Origin: Stutzerimonas stutzeri
Lineage (GTDB): Bacteria; Pseudomonadota; Gammaproteobacteria; Pseudomonadales; Pseudomonadaceae
NCBI RefSeq assembly: GCF_019090095.1
Contig: NZ_JAGQFP010000001.1
Span: forward strand, 1,674,001 to 1,738,000
Reading direction: 5' to 3'
Length of the DNA stretch: 64,000 nucleotides
The notes under the pieces were generated by a model. The model had not been told where the DNA came from and did no database searches. It saw only the letters and a list, made by a program, of their open reading frames with translations. Of this stretch, positions 26,321-40,665 are shown in pieces. Position numbers and translations under genes: made by a program. The stretch's first letter is position 1, and every line of letters begins with the position of its first letter.

Positions 26321-29300
26321 ATGCTCATACGCTCGATCGCTCATTGGCGCCTGGCGGCGCTCGTCCTAGGCGGATTTTCGCTGGCTATACACACTGCATC
26401 GGCGGCCCCGCTCGATCCGGGGCCCGACGAGGCTTTGCTCTACTACAAGCGCGCCGACGGCAATTACGACGGCTGGGGGCCGCACTTGTGGAACACTGCA
26501 GCCTGTAGCGGCAGCCTGAACGAAACCGGCTGGGATCAGCCGCTGCCTGCAGCCGGTACCGATCCGGATTACGGTGCCTTCTACCGCATCCCGCTGACCA
26601 CCGATGCCAGTTGCCTGAACCTGATCATGCACCGCGGCGACGAGAAGGACCTGGGCGGTGGCGACCTGACCTGGCGCTTCGACCAATTGGGCCGCCGGGT
26701 CTTCTCGCTGAGCGGCGATGCGCAACTCTCCAGCACACCGCTGGCTGGCGCCACCGTGGCGATCAAGGGCGCGCGGGCGCATTGGCTGGATCCCTTCACG
26801 CTCGCATTGGTCGATGGCGCGCCCGGCGCCAGCCGGGTCGAGTTGCGCTATTCCGCCGACGCCAGCATCCGGATCGATGGCGAGACGCGTACCGTCACCG
26901 GCGGCACCGCGTTGCCGCTGCGACCCGGGTCACTGCGCGAGGGACTCAAGCGCTCGCATCCACACCTGGCCAACGCCACGGCCTTCAATGTCGTCGCCGG
27001 GGCGCGAGACCTGCGCCGCGCCGTCATGGGTCAGTTGGTGGTGGTCGCCTACGATGCCGACGATCAGGTGATCGACGCCACGCAGGTCCAGACCGCTGGC
27101 ATCCTCGACATGTTGTTCGCCTACGAGGGCGAGCTGGGAGCGAAGATCGGCCCGCGCGGGGTGGCCTTCAAGCTCTGGGCGCCAACTGCACAGCGCGTGC
27201 GTCTGCATGTGTTCGATGCCGACAAGCGCCTGCTGCCTGGCTACCCGAAAGTGATGCACGAGCGCCTCGGTGTCTGGAGCCTCGACGGACCGCGCTCGCT
27301 CGACCGGGCGTATTACCAATATGAAGTCACCGCCTACCGGCCGAGCTCCGGCAAGATCGAGACGACGCTGGTCAGCGACCCCTATGCCTTGAGCCTGTCG
27401 CGTAACAGCCAGTACGCCCAGGTCGTCGACCTCGACGCCGACGATCTCAAGCCCGGCGGCTGGGATGCCTTGCGTCCGCCCCATCCGCAACGCCCCGAAG
27501 CGAGCGTGATCTACGAAACCCACCTGCGCGACTTCAGCGCCAGCGACACCAGCCTGCCGGCCGAATTGCGCGGCACCTACGCGGCCTTCACCCGGCCGAA
27601 CAGCAACGGCATGCAGCATTTGCGCGACCTGCAGAAGGCCGGGCTCACCCACGTGCAACTCCTGCCGGTGTTCGATATCGCCACCATCGACGAGGACCCG
27701 GACCGTCGCGTCGACCTCGACGACCCCTTCGGCAAGCTCTGCCAGCTGTCACCCACCGCCCGCGAGCACTGGTCGCCGTATTGCGGCGCCGCGAGCGTCC
27801 GCCAGGTGCTGCAGGGCTTCGACCCGGCCAGTGGCCAGGCACAGTCGCTGTACAACGACCTGCGGGCCCTGGACAACTTCAATTGGGGCTACGACCCCTT
27901 CCACTTCAGCGCGCCGGAAGGCAGCTACGCCAGCGATGCAGAAGGCGTGCAGCGCATCATCGAGTTCCGCGAGATGGTCCAGGCGCTCGCCGGCAACGGG
28001 CTCGCCACGGTGATGGACGTGGTCTACAACCACACCAACGCATCCGGCCTGGCCGATAAGTCGGTGCTCGACAAGATCGTGCCCGGCTATTACCACCGCC
28101 GTAACCCCTCTACCGGCGCGGTGGAGACCTCGACCTGCTGCGAGAACACGGCCAGTGAGCACCGCATGATGGCCAAGCTGATGATCGACTCGCTGCAGGT
28201 CTGGGCGCGCGACTACAAGATCGCCGGCTTCCGTTTCGACCTGATGGGCCACCACATGCGCCAGAACCTGGTTGACGCCTATCGGGCGGTGCGCCGGATC
28301 GACCGGCACACCTACTTCTATGGCGAGGGCTGGGAGTTCGGCGAAGTCGCCGGCAACGCGCGTGGCATCAATGCCACTCAGCTGAACATGGCTGGCACCG
28401 GCATCGGCACCTTCAATGACCGCCAGCGCGACGCGGTTCGCGGCGGCAGCCCCTTCGACGGGGGCGAGAGCATCCGCCGCAACCAGGGCTTCGCCAATGG
28501 GCTTTACGTCCTGCCGAACGAGCTGGCCAGCGCCGGGCCCGCGCAAAAAGCCGAGGCCCTGCACGCCGCCGATCTGATTCGCGTCGGGATCGCCGGGGGC
28601 CTGCGCGATTTCCAGTTCGTCACCGCCGACGGCAGCACGCGCAAAGGGGGCGATATCGACTACAACGGGCAACCGGCCGGCTACACGCTCGATCCGCAGG
28701 AGACCATCAACTACGTGTCCAAGCACGATAACCAGACGCTGTGGGACAACAATCAGTACAAGCTGCCGGCCACCCTGACCGTTACCGACCGCGTGCGCCT
28801 GCAACTGGTGGCGCTGTCCGTGCCGCTGTTCAGCCAGGGCGTCCCCTTTATCCATCTCGGCTCCGACATCCTGCGCTCCAAGTCGATGCAACGTGACAGC
28901 TACGACTCCGGCGACTGGTTCAACGCCGTGGATTTCAGCTACCAGGACAACAACTGGAACAAAGGCCTGCCTCGCGCGGACAAGGATGGCGACAACTGGC
29001 CGCTGATTCGCCAGGTGATCGCCGACCCGCACGCCAAGCCGGGCACGACCGATATCGTCAGGGCCAAGCGCCGCTTCCTCGAGCTGTTGAAGATCCGCAG
29101 CGACAGCGCACTGTTCCAGCTGGACAGCGCGCGCGACGTGCAACGCCGGTTGCGGTTCCATAACACCGGCCCCGAGCAGCAGCCCGGCGTGATCGCCTTC
29201 AGCCTGGCAGACGGTCCGGGCGCGGGTCGGAACCTCGATCGCCGCTATCAATCGCTGATGGTGGTCTTCAACGCCACCGGCGAACGGATTCGCCTGCCCG

Positions 29301-29440
29301 GTGCGGACGGCTATCAGCTGCATCCCGTGCTCCGGGACTCGGTCGACCCGATCAGCCGTCAGGCGACGGTGCACGGAGGCGAGTTCGAAGTACCGGCCTT
29401 TACCACGGCGGTCTTCGTCCAGCCGCAGCAGCGGCGCTGA
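26321..29440 (+). CDS. pulA: Secreted pullulanase-type alpha-1,6-glucosidase (GH13)
   Basis: Starch-debranching enzyme of 1039 residues. A signal peptide (about 1-27, cut at ASAA) is followed by a pullulanase-associated CBM41-like module ([15 protein letters not shown]), an N2 domain, a CBM48-like module ([17 protein letters not shown]) and the GH13 barrel. The pullulanase signature NWGYDP begins at N521. Catalytic residues are D640 (GFRFDLMG), E669 (YGEGWEFG) and D803 (SKHDNQT). A DUF3372-type C-terminal domain ends the protein. It cleaves alpha-1,6 branches in pullulan and limit dextrins outside the cell or in the periplasm. There is no lipobox cysteine after the signal, unlike Klebsiella PulA. 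I chose 26321 because the signal peptide begins there; the ribosome binding site is poor. Confidence 0.95.
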   Translation: MLIRSIAHWRLAALVLGGFSLAIHTASAAPLDPGPDEALLYYKRADGNYDGWGPHLWNTAACSGSLNETGWDQPLPAAGTDPDYGAFYRIPLTTDASCLNLIMHRGDEKDLGGGDLTWRFDQLGRRVFSLSGDAQLSSTPLAGATVAIKGARAHWLDPFTLALVDGAPGASRVELRYSADASIRIDGETRTVTGGTALPLRPGSLREGLKRSHPHLANATAFNVVAGARDLRRAVMGQLVVVAYDADDQVIDATQVQTAGILDMLFAYEGELGAKIGPRGVAFKLWAPTAQRVRLHVFDADKRLLPGYPKVMHERLGVWSLDGPRSLDRAYYQYEVTAYRPSSGKIETTLVSDPYALSLSRNSQYAQVVDLDADDLKPGGWDALRPPHPQRPEASVIYETHLRDFSASDTSLPAELRGTYAAFTRPNSNGMQHLRDLQKAGLTHVQLLPVFDIATIDEDPDRRVDLDDPFGKLCQLSPTAREHWSPYCGAASVRQVLQGFDPASGQAQSLYNDLRALDNFNWGYDPFHFSAPEGSYASDAEGVQRIIEFREMVQALAGNGLATVMDVVYNHTNASGLADKSVLDKIVPGYYHRRNPSTGAVETSTCCENTASEHRMMAKLMIDSLQVWARDYKIAGFRFDLMGHHMRQNLVDAYRAVRRIDRHTYFYGEGWEFGEVAGNARGINATQLNMAGTGIGTFNDRQRDAVRGGSPFDGGESIRRNQGFANGLYVLPNELASAGPAQKAEALHAADLIRVGIAGGLRDFQFVTADGSTRKGGDIDYNGQPAGYTLDPQETINYVSKHDNQTLWDNNQYKLPATLTVTDRVRLQLVALSVPLFSQGVPFIHLGSDILRSKSMQRDSYDSGDWFNAVDFSYQDNNWNKGLPRADKDGDNWPLIRQVIADPHAKPGTTDIVRAKRRFLELLKIRSDSALFQLDSARDVQRRLRFHNTGPEQQPGVIAFSLADGPGAGRNLDRRYQSLMVVFNATGERIRLPGADGYQLHPVLRDSVDPISRQATVHGGEFEVPAFTTAVFVQPQQRR

Positions 29441-29458
29441 ATCGCAGGCAAAAAAAAA

Positions 29459-29476
29459 GGGCGACCTAAGTCGCCC
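29459..29476 (-). terminator. Rho-independent terminator of ccoM
   Basis: A 7-bp stem GGGCGAC / GTCGCCC with a four-base loop; on the minus strand it is followed by nine T residues. It lies 33 bp past the ccoM stop and between convergent genes, so it may also halt pullulanase transcripts. Confidence 0.9.
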
Positions 29477-29509
29477 AAATGCCTTGCGTGCTCTGTATCT
29501 GCGGGACCG

Positions 29510-29617
29510 CTACTTCTTGTGAGCATCCCGCCAGATGAAATATCCGAAACCGCCGAGGAAGGCGACCATCAGGCCGACCGTGACCACCCCTGCGAGCACC
29601 ACATTATCGACGAACAT
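29510..29617 (-). CDS. ccoM: Small cbb3 oxidase subunit CcoM
   Basis: A 35-residue single-span membrane protein: MFVDN, a hydrophobic helix (about 6-29, VVLAGVVTVGLMVAFLGGFG), then YFIWRDAHKK with a positively charged cytoplasmic end. From memory it matches CcoM, the small helical subunit found in the P. stutzeri cbb3-type cytochrome oxidase, which helps stability of the complex; CcoM is encoded away from the ccoNOQP operon, as here. GGAGG and AGGAAA precede the ATG. Two ANR/FNR-type boxes lie upstream (29685-29698 and 29735-29748), the expected control for a low-oxygen oxidase part, and a strong terminator follows. Confidence 0.88.
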   Translation of the reverse strand: MFVDNVVLAGVVTVGLMVAFLGGFGYFIWRDAHKK

Positions 29618-29684
29618 GATTTCCTGCCTCCAAGCCGTTGTGCTGTCTGATGGCTGTACGTTACCCCGCCGCGCCGTTTAAAAA

Positions 29685-29698
29685 TTGATCGATGTCAA
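29685..29698 (-). promoter_or_regulatory. ANR/FNR-type box upstream of ccoM
   Basis: TTGAT-N4-GTCAA, one mismatch from the TTGAT-N4-ATCAA consensus. Its centre is 74 bp before the ccoM ATG; with the usual -41.5 spacing the transcript would begin near 29650, a normal leader length. Confidence 0.82.
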
Positions 29699-29734
29699 TG
29701 GCTGCGAAGCCGTGCGAACCCGGCATCGCGTTAG

Positions 29735-29748
29735 CTGATCCAGGTCAA
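29735..29748 (-). promoter_or_regulatory. Second, weaker ANR/FNR-type box
   Basis: CTGAT-N4-GTCAA (on the minus strand TTGAC-N4-ATCAG), two mismatches from consensus, 50 bp upstream of the first box. Possible accessory site. Confidence 0.5.
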
Positions 29749-29839
29749 GAAAACAGGGGGAATGTGGCGGGTAACGCGGGGGCAGCGGCTCGTCGAGCCG
29801 CTCGAAAGGCGGGATAGGTGTTCTAGCTCAGGTGCTGGA

Positions 29840-30001
29840 TCAACGCTTCTTCGGCTTGGCCTTGGGTTTCTTTTTCGGCCGGGACAGCGGCAATGCTTCC
29901 TCGAACGCCTGGCGCATTTCGGCCAGGCGCTTTTCCTTGATGTCATGAATGCGCTTTTCACGCTCGGTGCTGAAATCGATCAGCTTGGCGTCACTGCTCA
30001 T
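29840..30001 (-). CDS. Small basic/acidic protein downstream of alkB
   Basis: A 53-residue protein. The first 35 residues are a predicted charged helix (DAKLIDFSTEREKRIHDIK, then EKRLAEMRQAFEEA); the last 15 are almost all Lys, Pro, Arg and Ala (PKKKPKAKPKKR), as in nucleic-acid-binding tails. No family recognised. Its ATG overlaps the alkB TGA (ATGA), so translation is coupled to alkB, which is the best evidence that it is real. Confidence 0.72.
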   Translation of the reverse strand: MSSDAKLIDFSTEREKRIHDIKEKRLAEMRQAFEEALPLSRPKKKPKAKPKKR

Positions 30002-30609
30002 AGGACGGGCTCACGAAAGAGTTGGCGAAAGGTCAGGTTCAGACGCGGCTCGGTTACCTTGCGCGTCCGGGCGATCTGGTGCTGCCAATAATGCTGCGTC
30101 GGGCCACGCATGACCAGCAACGAGCCATTTTCAAGCGCTAGCGAGTACTCGATCCGGCTGCTTCCCTTGCGGCGAAAGTCGAAACGCCGTGTCGCGCCCA
30201 GGTTCAGCGAAACCACCAATGGCTCCCGGCCCAGCTCGGGCTCGTCATCGCTGTGCCACCCCATGGCGTCCTGGCCATCGCGGTACAGGTTGAGCAGCAC
30301 GCCGTTCAGCTGCGCTCCGACTTCGGCCTGGACTCGCTCGCGGAGTTCGCCGAGCAGCGGCGTCCAGGGTATGGGTTCATGTACCAGACCGGAGTACCGG
30401 TAGCGTGCCTCGGCATCGCCGTACCAGGCGACCAGCCTCGGCACGGCGCACTGGCGCCCGTAGAGCCTGATCTGTGGTTGCGTCCAGGGCGTCTCGCTGA
30501 TCAGCGTCGATAGCCAGCGTTCGGCGAGCGCCGCGTCGGCCCATCGCGGCCAGTAGGTCAGCTCGGCCTGGGGCAAGGCGATGGCGACGGGGCTGTCGAG
30601 CGAAGGCAT
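29998..30609 (-). CDS. alkB: AlkB-like 2-oxoglutarate/Fe(II) dioxygenase
   Basis: Protein of 203 residues in the AlkB family (closest in layout to the ALKBH2/3 type), which removes methyl or etheno lesions from DNA or RNA bases by oxidation. The double-stranded beta-helix core has the iron ligands in GWHSDDEPELG (HxD) and the distal His in TQHYWQHQ, with the 2-oxoglutarate-binding PRLNLTFR near the end. NLYRDGQDAMGWHSD is highly characteristic. The gene is the middle of three on the minus strand: its start overlaps the stop of the 98-residue gene by one base and its stop overlaps the start of the 53-residue gene. No Ada box or SOS box was noticed. Confidence 0.93.
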   Translation of the reverse strand: MPSLDSPVAIALPQAELTYWPRWADAALAERWLSTLISETPWTQPQIRLYGRQCAVPRLVAWYGDAEARYRYSGLVHEPIPWTPLLGELRERVQAEVGAQLNGVLLNLYRDGQDAMGWHSDDEPELGREPLVVSLNLGATRRFDFRRKGSSRIEYSLALENGSLLVMRGPTQHYWQHQIARTRKVTEPRLNLTFRQLFREPVL

Positions 30610-30905
30610 CAGACCTCGACGTCCACCCAGAGGCCCTGGCGCGGGAGTTCCTCAAGCGCCTCCTGGTCCTCTTCGGCGGTTTCACCCTCGGCCAGCTCTT
30701 GCGCGCTATAGCCCCGCCGCTGACGGCGGCGCTGTTCGTCGCGCAACATCTGCTCGGCTTCCTGGGGATGGCGGCGATCGAGCCCCACCGAACTCTCATT
30801 GGCGCTCGGCTGTACCGGCGTCACCGGTGCGATATCGGGTCGTGGCTTGACCACGTCCTGTTGCGCGGTGACCTGGACGGTGCCTGGTGGAATGACTGGC
30901 AGCAT
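30609..30905 (-). CDS. Conserved small hypothetical protein upstream of alkB
   Basis: A 98-residue hydrophilic protein: a Pro/Val-rich start (MLPVIPPGTVQVTAQ), a segment GLDRRHPQEAEQMLRDEQ, an arginine cluster RRRQRRGYSAQE, then an acidic stretch, ending GLWVDVEV. It has no signal peptide or membrane helix and is probably partly disordered. GGAGAG precedes the ATG at 30905; the frame is open further to 31058 without similarity or a binding site. It shares one base with the alkB start, so both are in one operon. I do not recognise a family beyond pseudomonad hypothetical proteins. Confidence 0.78.
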   Translation of the reverse strand: MLPVIPPGTVQVTAQQDVVKPRPDIAPVTPVQPSANESSVGLDRRHPQEAEQMLRDEQRRRQRRGYSAQELAEGETAEEDQEALEELPRQGLWVDVEV

Positions 30906-31134
30906 CTTCGCTCTCCCGTACAGACCGGAAAACAGGGCGTACGCCTGGCGGGCCTGTACCAATTGATCGGCCGATCTGCTGACGACTTTAACAGCAACGC
31001 TACACTGCCAGAGTTCTTCCTGTTTTGTCGCTGCGCAAACAAGACGGCGACAGGCCAATCCGGTCGCATCTATCGTCGCTCTATCGACAGGGTTCCGTTA
31101 ACATAGCGGGCTTTTTTACAGCGGGAGGCAGGGC

Positions 31135-33984
31135 ATGGCGCAACAGTATCTACCGGGGCAACGCTGGATCAGCGACAGCGAAGCGGAGCTCGGGCTGGGA
31201 ACCATCCTCATGCAGGACGGCCGGATGCTTACGGTGCTCTACCCCGCGACCGGCGAAACCCGCCAATACGCCACCCGCAGTGCCCCGCTGACCCGTGTTC
31301 GCTTCGTCCCCGGTGACGAGGTAACGCACTTCGAAGGCTGGAAGATGACCGTGCGCGAAGTCGAGGATGTCGACGGCCTGCTGGTCTATCACGGCCTGAC
31401 TGCCCAGAGCGAAGCCCGCACGCTGCCGGAAACCCAGCTGTCGAATTTCATCCAGTTCCGCCTCGCCAGTGATCGCCTGTTCGCTGGCCAGATCGACCCG
31501 CTGAACTGGTTCAAGCTGCGCTACCACACGCTGGAAAACCAGAGCAAACAGCTGACCTCCTCCCTGTGGGGGCTGGGCGGCGTACGTGCGCAACCCATCG
31601 CGCACCAGCTGCATATCGCCCGTGAGGTCGCCGACCGCATTGCCCCGCGTGTTTTGCTCGCCGACGAAGTGGGCCTGGGCAAAACCATCGAAGCCGGCAT
31701 GGTGATTCATCGCCAGCTGCTGTCCGGGCGCGCCAAGCGCGTGCTGATCCTGGTGCCGGAAAACCTCCAGCACCAGTGGCTGGTAGAAATGCGCCGTCGC
31801 TTCAATCTGCAGGTCGCGTTGTTCGATGATGAGCGCTTCATCGAAAGCGATGCCACCAACCCCTTCGAAGACACCCAGCTCGCCTTGGTTTCGCTGGACT
31901 GGCTGAAGGATGACGAGCGCGCCCAGGACGCCGCCTTCGCCGCCGGTTGGGATCTGCTGGTGGTGGACGAAGCGCATCACCTGGTCTGGCACCCGGAAAA
32001 CGCCAGCGCCGAATACAAACTGGTCGAGCAACTGGCCGAAGTCACCCCCGGCGTCCTGCTGCTGACCGCAACGCCGGAACAGCTCGGCCAGGAAAGCCAC
32101 TTCGCCCGCCTGCGCCTGCTCGACCCGAACCGCTTTCATGACCTCGAAGCCTTCCGCGCCGAGAGCGCCAGCTACCAGCCCGTCGCCCGCGCCGTGCAGG
32201 AGCTGCTGGACGAGGGCCGCCTATCCCAGGAAGCACACCAGACGATTCACGGCTTCCTCGGCGACGAAGGTGAAGCCCTGCTCGCCGCGGCCACCGACGG
32301 CGACATCGAAGCCAGCAGCCGCCTGATTCGCGAGTTGCTCGACCGTCATGGCACCGGTCGCCTGCTGTTCCGCAACACTCGCGCCGCCGTGCGGGGTTTC
32401 CCGGAGCGCCAGCTGCATCCGTATCCGCTGCCCTGCCCCGCCGAGTATCTGGAACTGCCGTTGGGCGAGCATGCCGAGCTGTATCCGGAGGTCAGCTTCC
32501 AGAGCCAGCAGGAAGAGCCGGACGCACAAAACCGTTGGTGGACCTTCGATCCGCGTGTCGAGTGGCTGATCGACACGCTGAAGATGCTGAAGAAGTACAA
32601 GGTGCTGGTCATCTGCGCCCACGCCGAGACCGCGCTGGACCTGGAAGACGCCCTGCGCGTGCGCTCCGGTATTCCGGCCACGGTGTTCCACGAAGGCATG
32701 AGCATCCTCGAGCGTGACCGCGCCGCGGCCTACTTCGCCGACGAAGAATTCGGCGCGCAGGTGCTGATCTGTTCGGAAATCGGCAGCGAGGGCCGCAACT
32801 TCCAGTTCGCGCATCATCTGGTGCTGTTCGATCTGCCGTCGCACCCCGACCTGCTGGAGCAGCGTATCGGCCGCCTCGACCGGATCGGTCAAGCCCACGT
32901 CATCCAGCTGCACGTGCCCTACCTGGAAACCAGCCCACAGGAACGCCTGTTCAAGTGGTACCACGAGGCGCTGAATGCCTTCCTCAACACCTGCCCCACC
33001 GGCAATGCCCTGCAGCATCAGTTCGGCCCGCGCCTGCTGAACCAGCTGGAGGAAGGTGACGACGACGCATTCCAGACGCTTATTGAAGAAGCCCGCGCCG
33101 AGCGCGAACGCCTCGAAGCCGACCTGCATGCCGGCCGCGACCGCCTGCTGGAGCTCAATTCCGGCGGTGGCGAACAGGGCAAGGCGCTGGTTGAGGCCAT
33201 CGAAGAGCAGGACGACCAGTTCGCCCTGCCGATCTACATGGAAGAGCTGTTCGACGCCTTTGGCATCGACAGCGAAGACCATTCCGAAAACGCCCTGATC
33301 CTGCGCCCGAGCGAGAAGATGCTCGACGCCAGCTTCCCGCTCGGCGACGACGAAGCCGTGACGGTCACCTACGACCGCGAACAGGCCCTGGCCCGCGAAG
33401 ACATGCAGTTCCTCACCTGGGAACACCCCATGGTTCAGGGCGGCATGGACCTGGTGCTGTCCGGCTCCATGGGCAACACCGCGGTGGCGCTGATCAAGAA
33501 CAAGGCGCTCAAGCCCGGCACCGTCCTGCTTGAATTGCTCTATGTCAGCGAGGTGGTGGCGCCGCGTGCCCTGCAGCTCAACCGCTTCCTGCCGCCCTTG
33601 GCGCTGCGTTGCCTGCTGGATTCGAACGGCAACGACCTGGCACCCAAGGTGGCGTTCGAGACGCTCACCGATCAGCTGGAAAGCGTCCCGCGCGCCAGTG
33701 CGAACAAGTTCGTTCAGGCTCAGCGCGACGTGCTGGCCAAGCAGATTGCCGACGCCGAAGCCAAGGTCACCCCTCGCCACACCGAGCGCGTCGCCGAAGC
33801 GCAGCGCAAACTGAAGGCGAGTCTCGACGAAGAGCTGGCGCGCCTGACGGCGCTGCAAGCGGTCAACCCGAGCGTGCGCGACAGCGAGATCGAGGCCGTG
33901 CGCAAGCAGCGTGAGGAAGGTCTGGCGATGCTGGAGAAGGCCGGGCTGAGGCTGGAAGCGATTCGGGTGCTGGTGGCGGGCTGA
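31135..33984 (+). CDS. rapA: RNA polymerase-associated ATPase RapA (HepA)
   Basis: Swi2/Snf2-type ATPase of 949 residues (E. coli RapA 968) that binds RNA polymerase and helps recycle it after transcription. The N-terminal double Tudor-like domain (about 1-110) opens [19 protein letters not shown]. Motif I is GLGKT at 180-184 and motif II DEAH at 278-281. The second RecA-like lobe holds [18 protein letters not shown] and [11 protein letters not shown]. The RapA-specific spacer and C-terminal domains follow, to [12 protein letters not shown]. An ordinary housekeeping gene. The seven-unit BIME array begins shortly after its stop codon. Confidence 0.96.
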   Translation: MAQQYLPGQRWISDSEAELGLGTILMQDGRMLTVLYPATGETRQYATRSAPLTRVRFVPGDEVTHFEGWKMTVREVEDVDGLLVYHGLTAQSEARTLPETQLSNFIQFRLASDRLFAGQIDPLNWFKLRYHTLENQSKQLTSSLWGLGGVRAQPIAHQLHIAREVADRIAPRVLLADEVGLGKTIEAGMVIHRQLLSGRAKRVLILVPENLQHQWLVEMRRRFNLQVALFDDERFIESDATNPFEDTQLALVSLDWLKDDERAQDAAFAAGWDLLVVDEAHHLVWHPENASAEYKLVEQLAEVTPGVLLLTATPEQLGQESHFARLRLLDPNRFHDLEAFRAESASYQPVARAVQELLDEGRLSQEAHQTIHGFLGDEGEALLAAATDGDIEASSRLIRELLDRHGTGRLLFRNTRAAVRGFPERQLHPYPLPCPAEYLELPLGEHAELYPEVSFQSQQEEPDAQNRWWTFDPRVEWLIDTLKMLKKYKVLVICAHAETALDLEDALRVRSGIPATVFHEGMSILERDRAAAYFADEEFGAQVLICSEIGSEGRNFQFAHHLVLFDLPSHPDLLEQRIGRLDRIGQAHVIQLHVPYLETSPQERLFKWYHEALNAFLNTCPTGNALQHQFGPRLLNQLEEGDDDAFQTLIEEARAERERLEADLHAGRDRLLELNSGGGEQGKALVEAIEEQDDQFALPIYMEELFDAFGIDSEDHSENALILRPSEKMLDASFPLGDDEAVTVTYDREQALAREDMQFLTWEHPMVQGGMDLVLSGSMGNTAVALIKNKALKPGTVLLELLYVSEVVAPRALQLNRFLPPLALRCLLDSNGNDLAPKVAFETLTDQLESVPRASANKFVQAQRDVLAKQIADAEAKVTPRHTERVAEAQRKLKASLDEELARLTALQAVNPSVRDSEIEAVRKQREEGLAMLEKAGLRLEAIRVLVAG

Positions 33985-34040
33985 TCTCCGGGCGGGGGCT
34001 TGAGGCGGCGTAAGTCCGACCCTCCGCATCGCTCCCACCC

Positions 34041-34769
34041 TTCGCCCCGGGGTCGGGGCTCCTACAGAACGCCTCGGCACACGCCAATCTCTGTGGGAGT
34101 CGCGACCCCGCGGCGAATGCAAACCGCAGGACTGCGCCCCTAGCCCCGTCGCCCCGACGTCGGGGCTCGTACAACGCCTTCGCCCCAAGCCAGGCCCTGT
34201 GGGAGTCGCGACCCCGCGACGAATGCAGCCCGCAGGGCAGTGCTCATAGCCTCTTCGCCCCGAGGTCGGGCTCCTACAGAGCGCCTTCGCCCCAAGCAAT
34301 CTCTGTGGGAGTCGCGACCCCGCGACGAATGCAGACCGCAGGGCTGCGCTCATAGCCTCTTCGCCCCGAGGTCGGGGCTCCTACAGAACGCCTCGGCACA
34401 CGCCAATCTCTGTGGGAGTCGCGACCCCGCGACGAATGCAGACCGCAGGGCTGCGCTCATAGCCTCTTCGCCCCGAGGTCGGGGCTCCTACAGAACGCCT
34501 CGGCACACGCCAATCTCTGTAGGAGTCGCGACCCCGCGACGAATGCAGCCCGCAGGGCTGCGCTCATAGCCTCTTCGCCCCGAGGTCGGGGCTCCTACAG
34601 AACGCCTTCGCCCCAAGCCAGGCCCTGTGGGAGTCGCGACCCCGCGACGAATGCAGACCGCAGGGCTGCGCTCATAGCCTCTTCGCCCCGAGGTCGGGGC
34701 TCCTACAGAACGCCTCGGCACACGCCAATCTCTGTAGGAGTCGCGACCCCGCGACGAATGCAGACCGCA
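34041..34769. repeat. BIME array: seven alternating pairs of REP elements
   Basis: Seven tandem units of about 107 bp between rapA and lhr. Each unit has a reverse REP (starting at 34041, 34148, 34254, 34360, 34467, 34574, 34682; core CGCCCCGAGGTCGGGGC followed by TCCTAC) and a forward REP (GTGGGAG or GTAGGAG followed by TCGCGACCCCGCGACGAATG). Both belong to the Pseudomonas GTAGGAG-type REP class and form hairpins. Linkers are also conserved, showing whole-unit amplification; the first two units are the most diverged. There is no gene inside. Such arrays can bind gyrase or IHF and affect mRNA ends; here they would form the 3' end of rapA and lhr transcripts. Confidence 0.93.
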
Positions 34770-34822
34770 GGACTGCTGCTTTTCGCTTGCAGCTTGCAGC
34801 CTCCAGCCCAACGCTTGAATTC

Positions 34823-39829
<5,007 letters not shown>

Positions 39830-39962
39830 GACCTGAATATGCTGCCGCGGCGGCGCATCTACAAGGCCGTCTCGCCACAGCCCGTCGCCTGCCAGCCAGG
39901 CGGGAGGAAACGGTGGCGCGGCTTGGCGGTCCACTTGAGACAGCCCGTCGATGGAGAATCCC

Positions 39963-40274
39963 ATGAGCAACCAAGCCCTGAACCTGGACGAAGCGATGCA
40001 GCTCGTCTCCGAAGCCTTTCTACCGTGCGGCTGCGTCACCAGCGCCAACCCCGACGAGGACAGTTTCGGATTCACGGTCATGTCAGGTAGCGGTGCCGAA
40101 GTATTGCGCGTACCCAGCGTGTCGCGCGAGGAATACACCAGCGCGCAGCGCCTTGGCGGCGTCATCGAGCAGGCGAGACTGGACGTGGAAGAGAAGGACC
40201 AGCGCCTCGAGCCCTGGACCATGCCCGCGCTGGAGGATGACACCGGAATTCCGGAAACCCCGCCGAACTACTGA
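39963..40274 (+). CDS. Small hypothetical protein
   Basis: A 103-residue soluble protein: [20 protein letters not shown], then [21 protein letters not shown], a beta-rich centre, and a proline-rich end ([11 protein letters not shown]). The layout (helix, two-stranded core, then VSREEY and an amphipathic helix) resembles small DUF1652-type pseudomonad proteins, but I cannot confirm membership. GGAGA lies 7 nt before the ATG at 39963. It starts 134 bp from the divergent lhr start, so the promoters share that region. Confidence 0.7.
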   Translation: MSNQALNLDEAMQLVSEAFLPCGCVTSANPDEDSFGFTVMSGSGAEVLRVPSVSREEYTSAQRLGGVIEQARLDVEEKDQRLEPWTMPALEDDTGIPETPPNY

Positions 40275-40665
40275 ACCCTCCCTCGACCACCCCAACATCA
40301 GGATCGGCCACCGCGCGGGCCGCGGTTTGCGCGCGCCCAATACCGGAACGGATTGCCGCATCGCCAACGCGGTGCATGGCGCGACGACTCGCCACGACGC
40401 ACAGCAGCGCCAGAGCGCTGCGCAAGGGCCCGGTGCTATCGCCTTAGCCGACTGCCCGCTCCTGGACCGACGGCGTTCGCAAAGGCACGGACCGCACCGC
40501 TTCAGGTAGCTCGCGAGTCGGCTCACCTTGGCTGCAGCGTCACGCCACAGACAGGCGCGCCACCGACTGGAACAGAAACTTTTACGCCCCGCTTCGGGTC
40601 GCTATAGAGGCGGTTCGGCCGTCCGCAGTCGAGCTTTTCGAATGGCGAGCAAGGGGGAACGCACC
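40275..40665. other. Intergenic region before egtB
   Basis: I see no supported gene in these 391 bases; several short open frames have no ribosome binding site or protein-like composition. A weak envelope-stress-type promoter may occur near 40575-40604 (GAAACTT, 17 nt, TCGCTA), 62 bp before egtB; this is a guess from partial consensus. Confidence 0.35.

Noticed and set aside
27749..29374. A 541-codon open frame opposite the pullulanase.
   Set aside because: Antisense shadow of a gene with all GH13 catalytic motifs; no start signal of its own.
32221..34353. A 710-codon open frame opposite rapA running into the BIME array.
   Set aside because: Its N-terminal part is translated REP sequence and the rest mirrors rapA codons.
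34041..34769. Possible CRISPR array.
   Set aside because: Units are about 107 bp with two inverted palindromic elements each and conserved linkers, which is BIME structure; there are no unique spacers and no cas genes.
39830..40243. Upstream extension of lhr to 40243.
   Set aside because: It is antisense to the 103-residue gene at 39963, has no helicase similarity, and a suitable ATG lies at 39829 where the domain begins.
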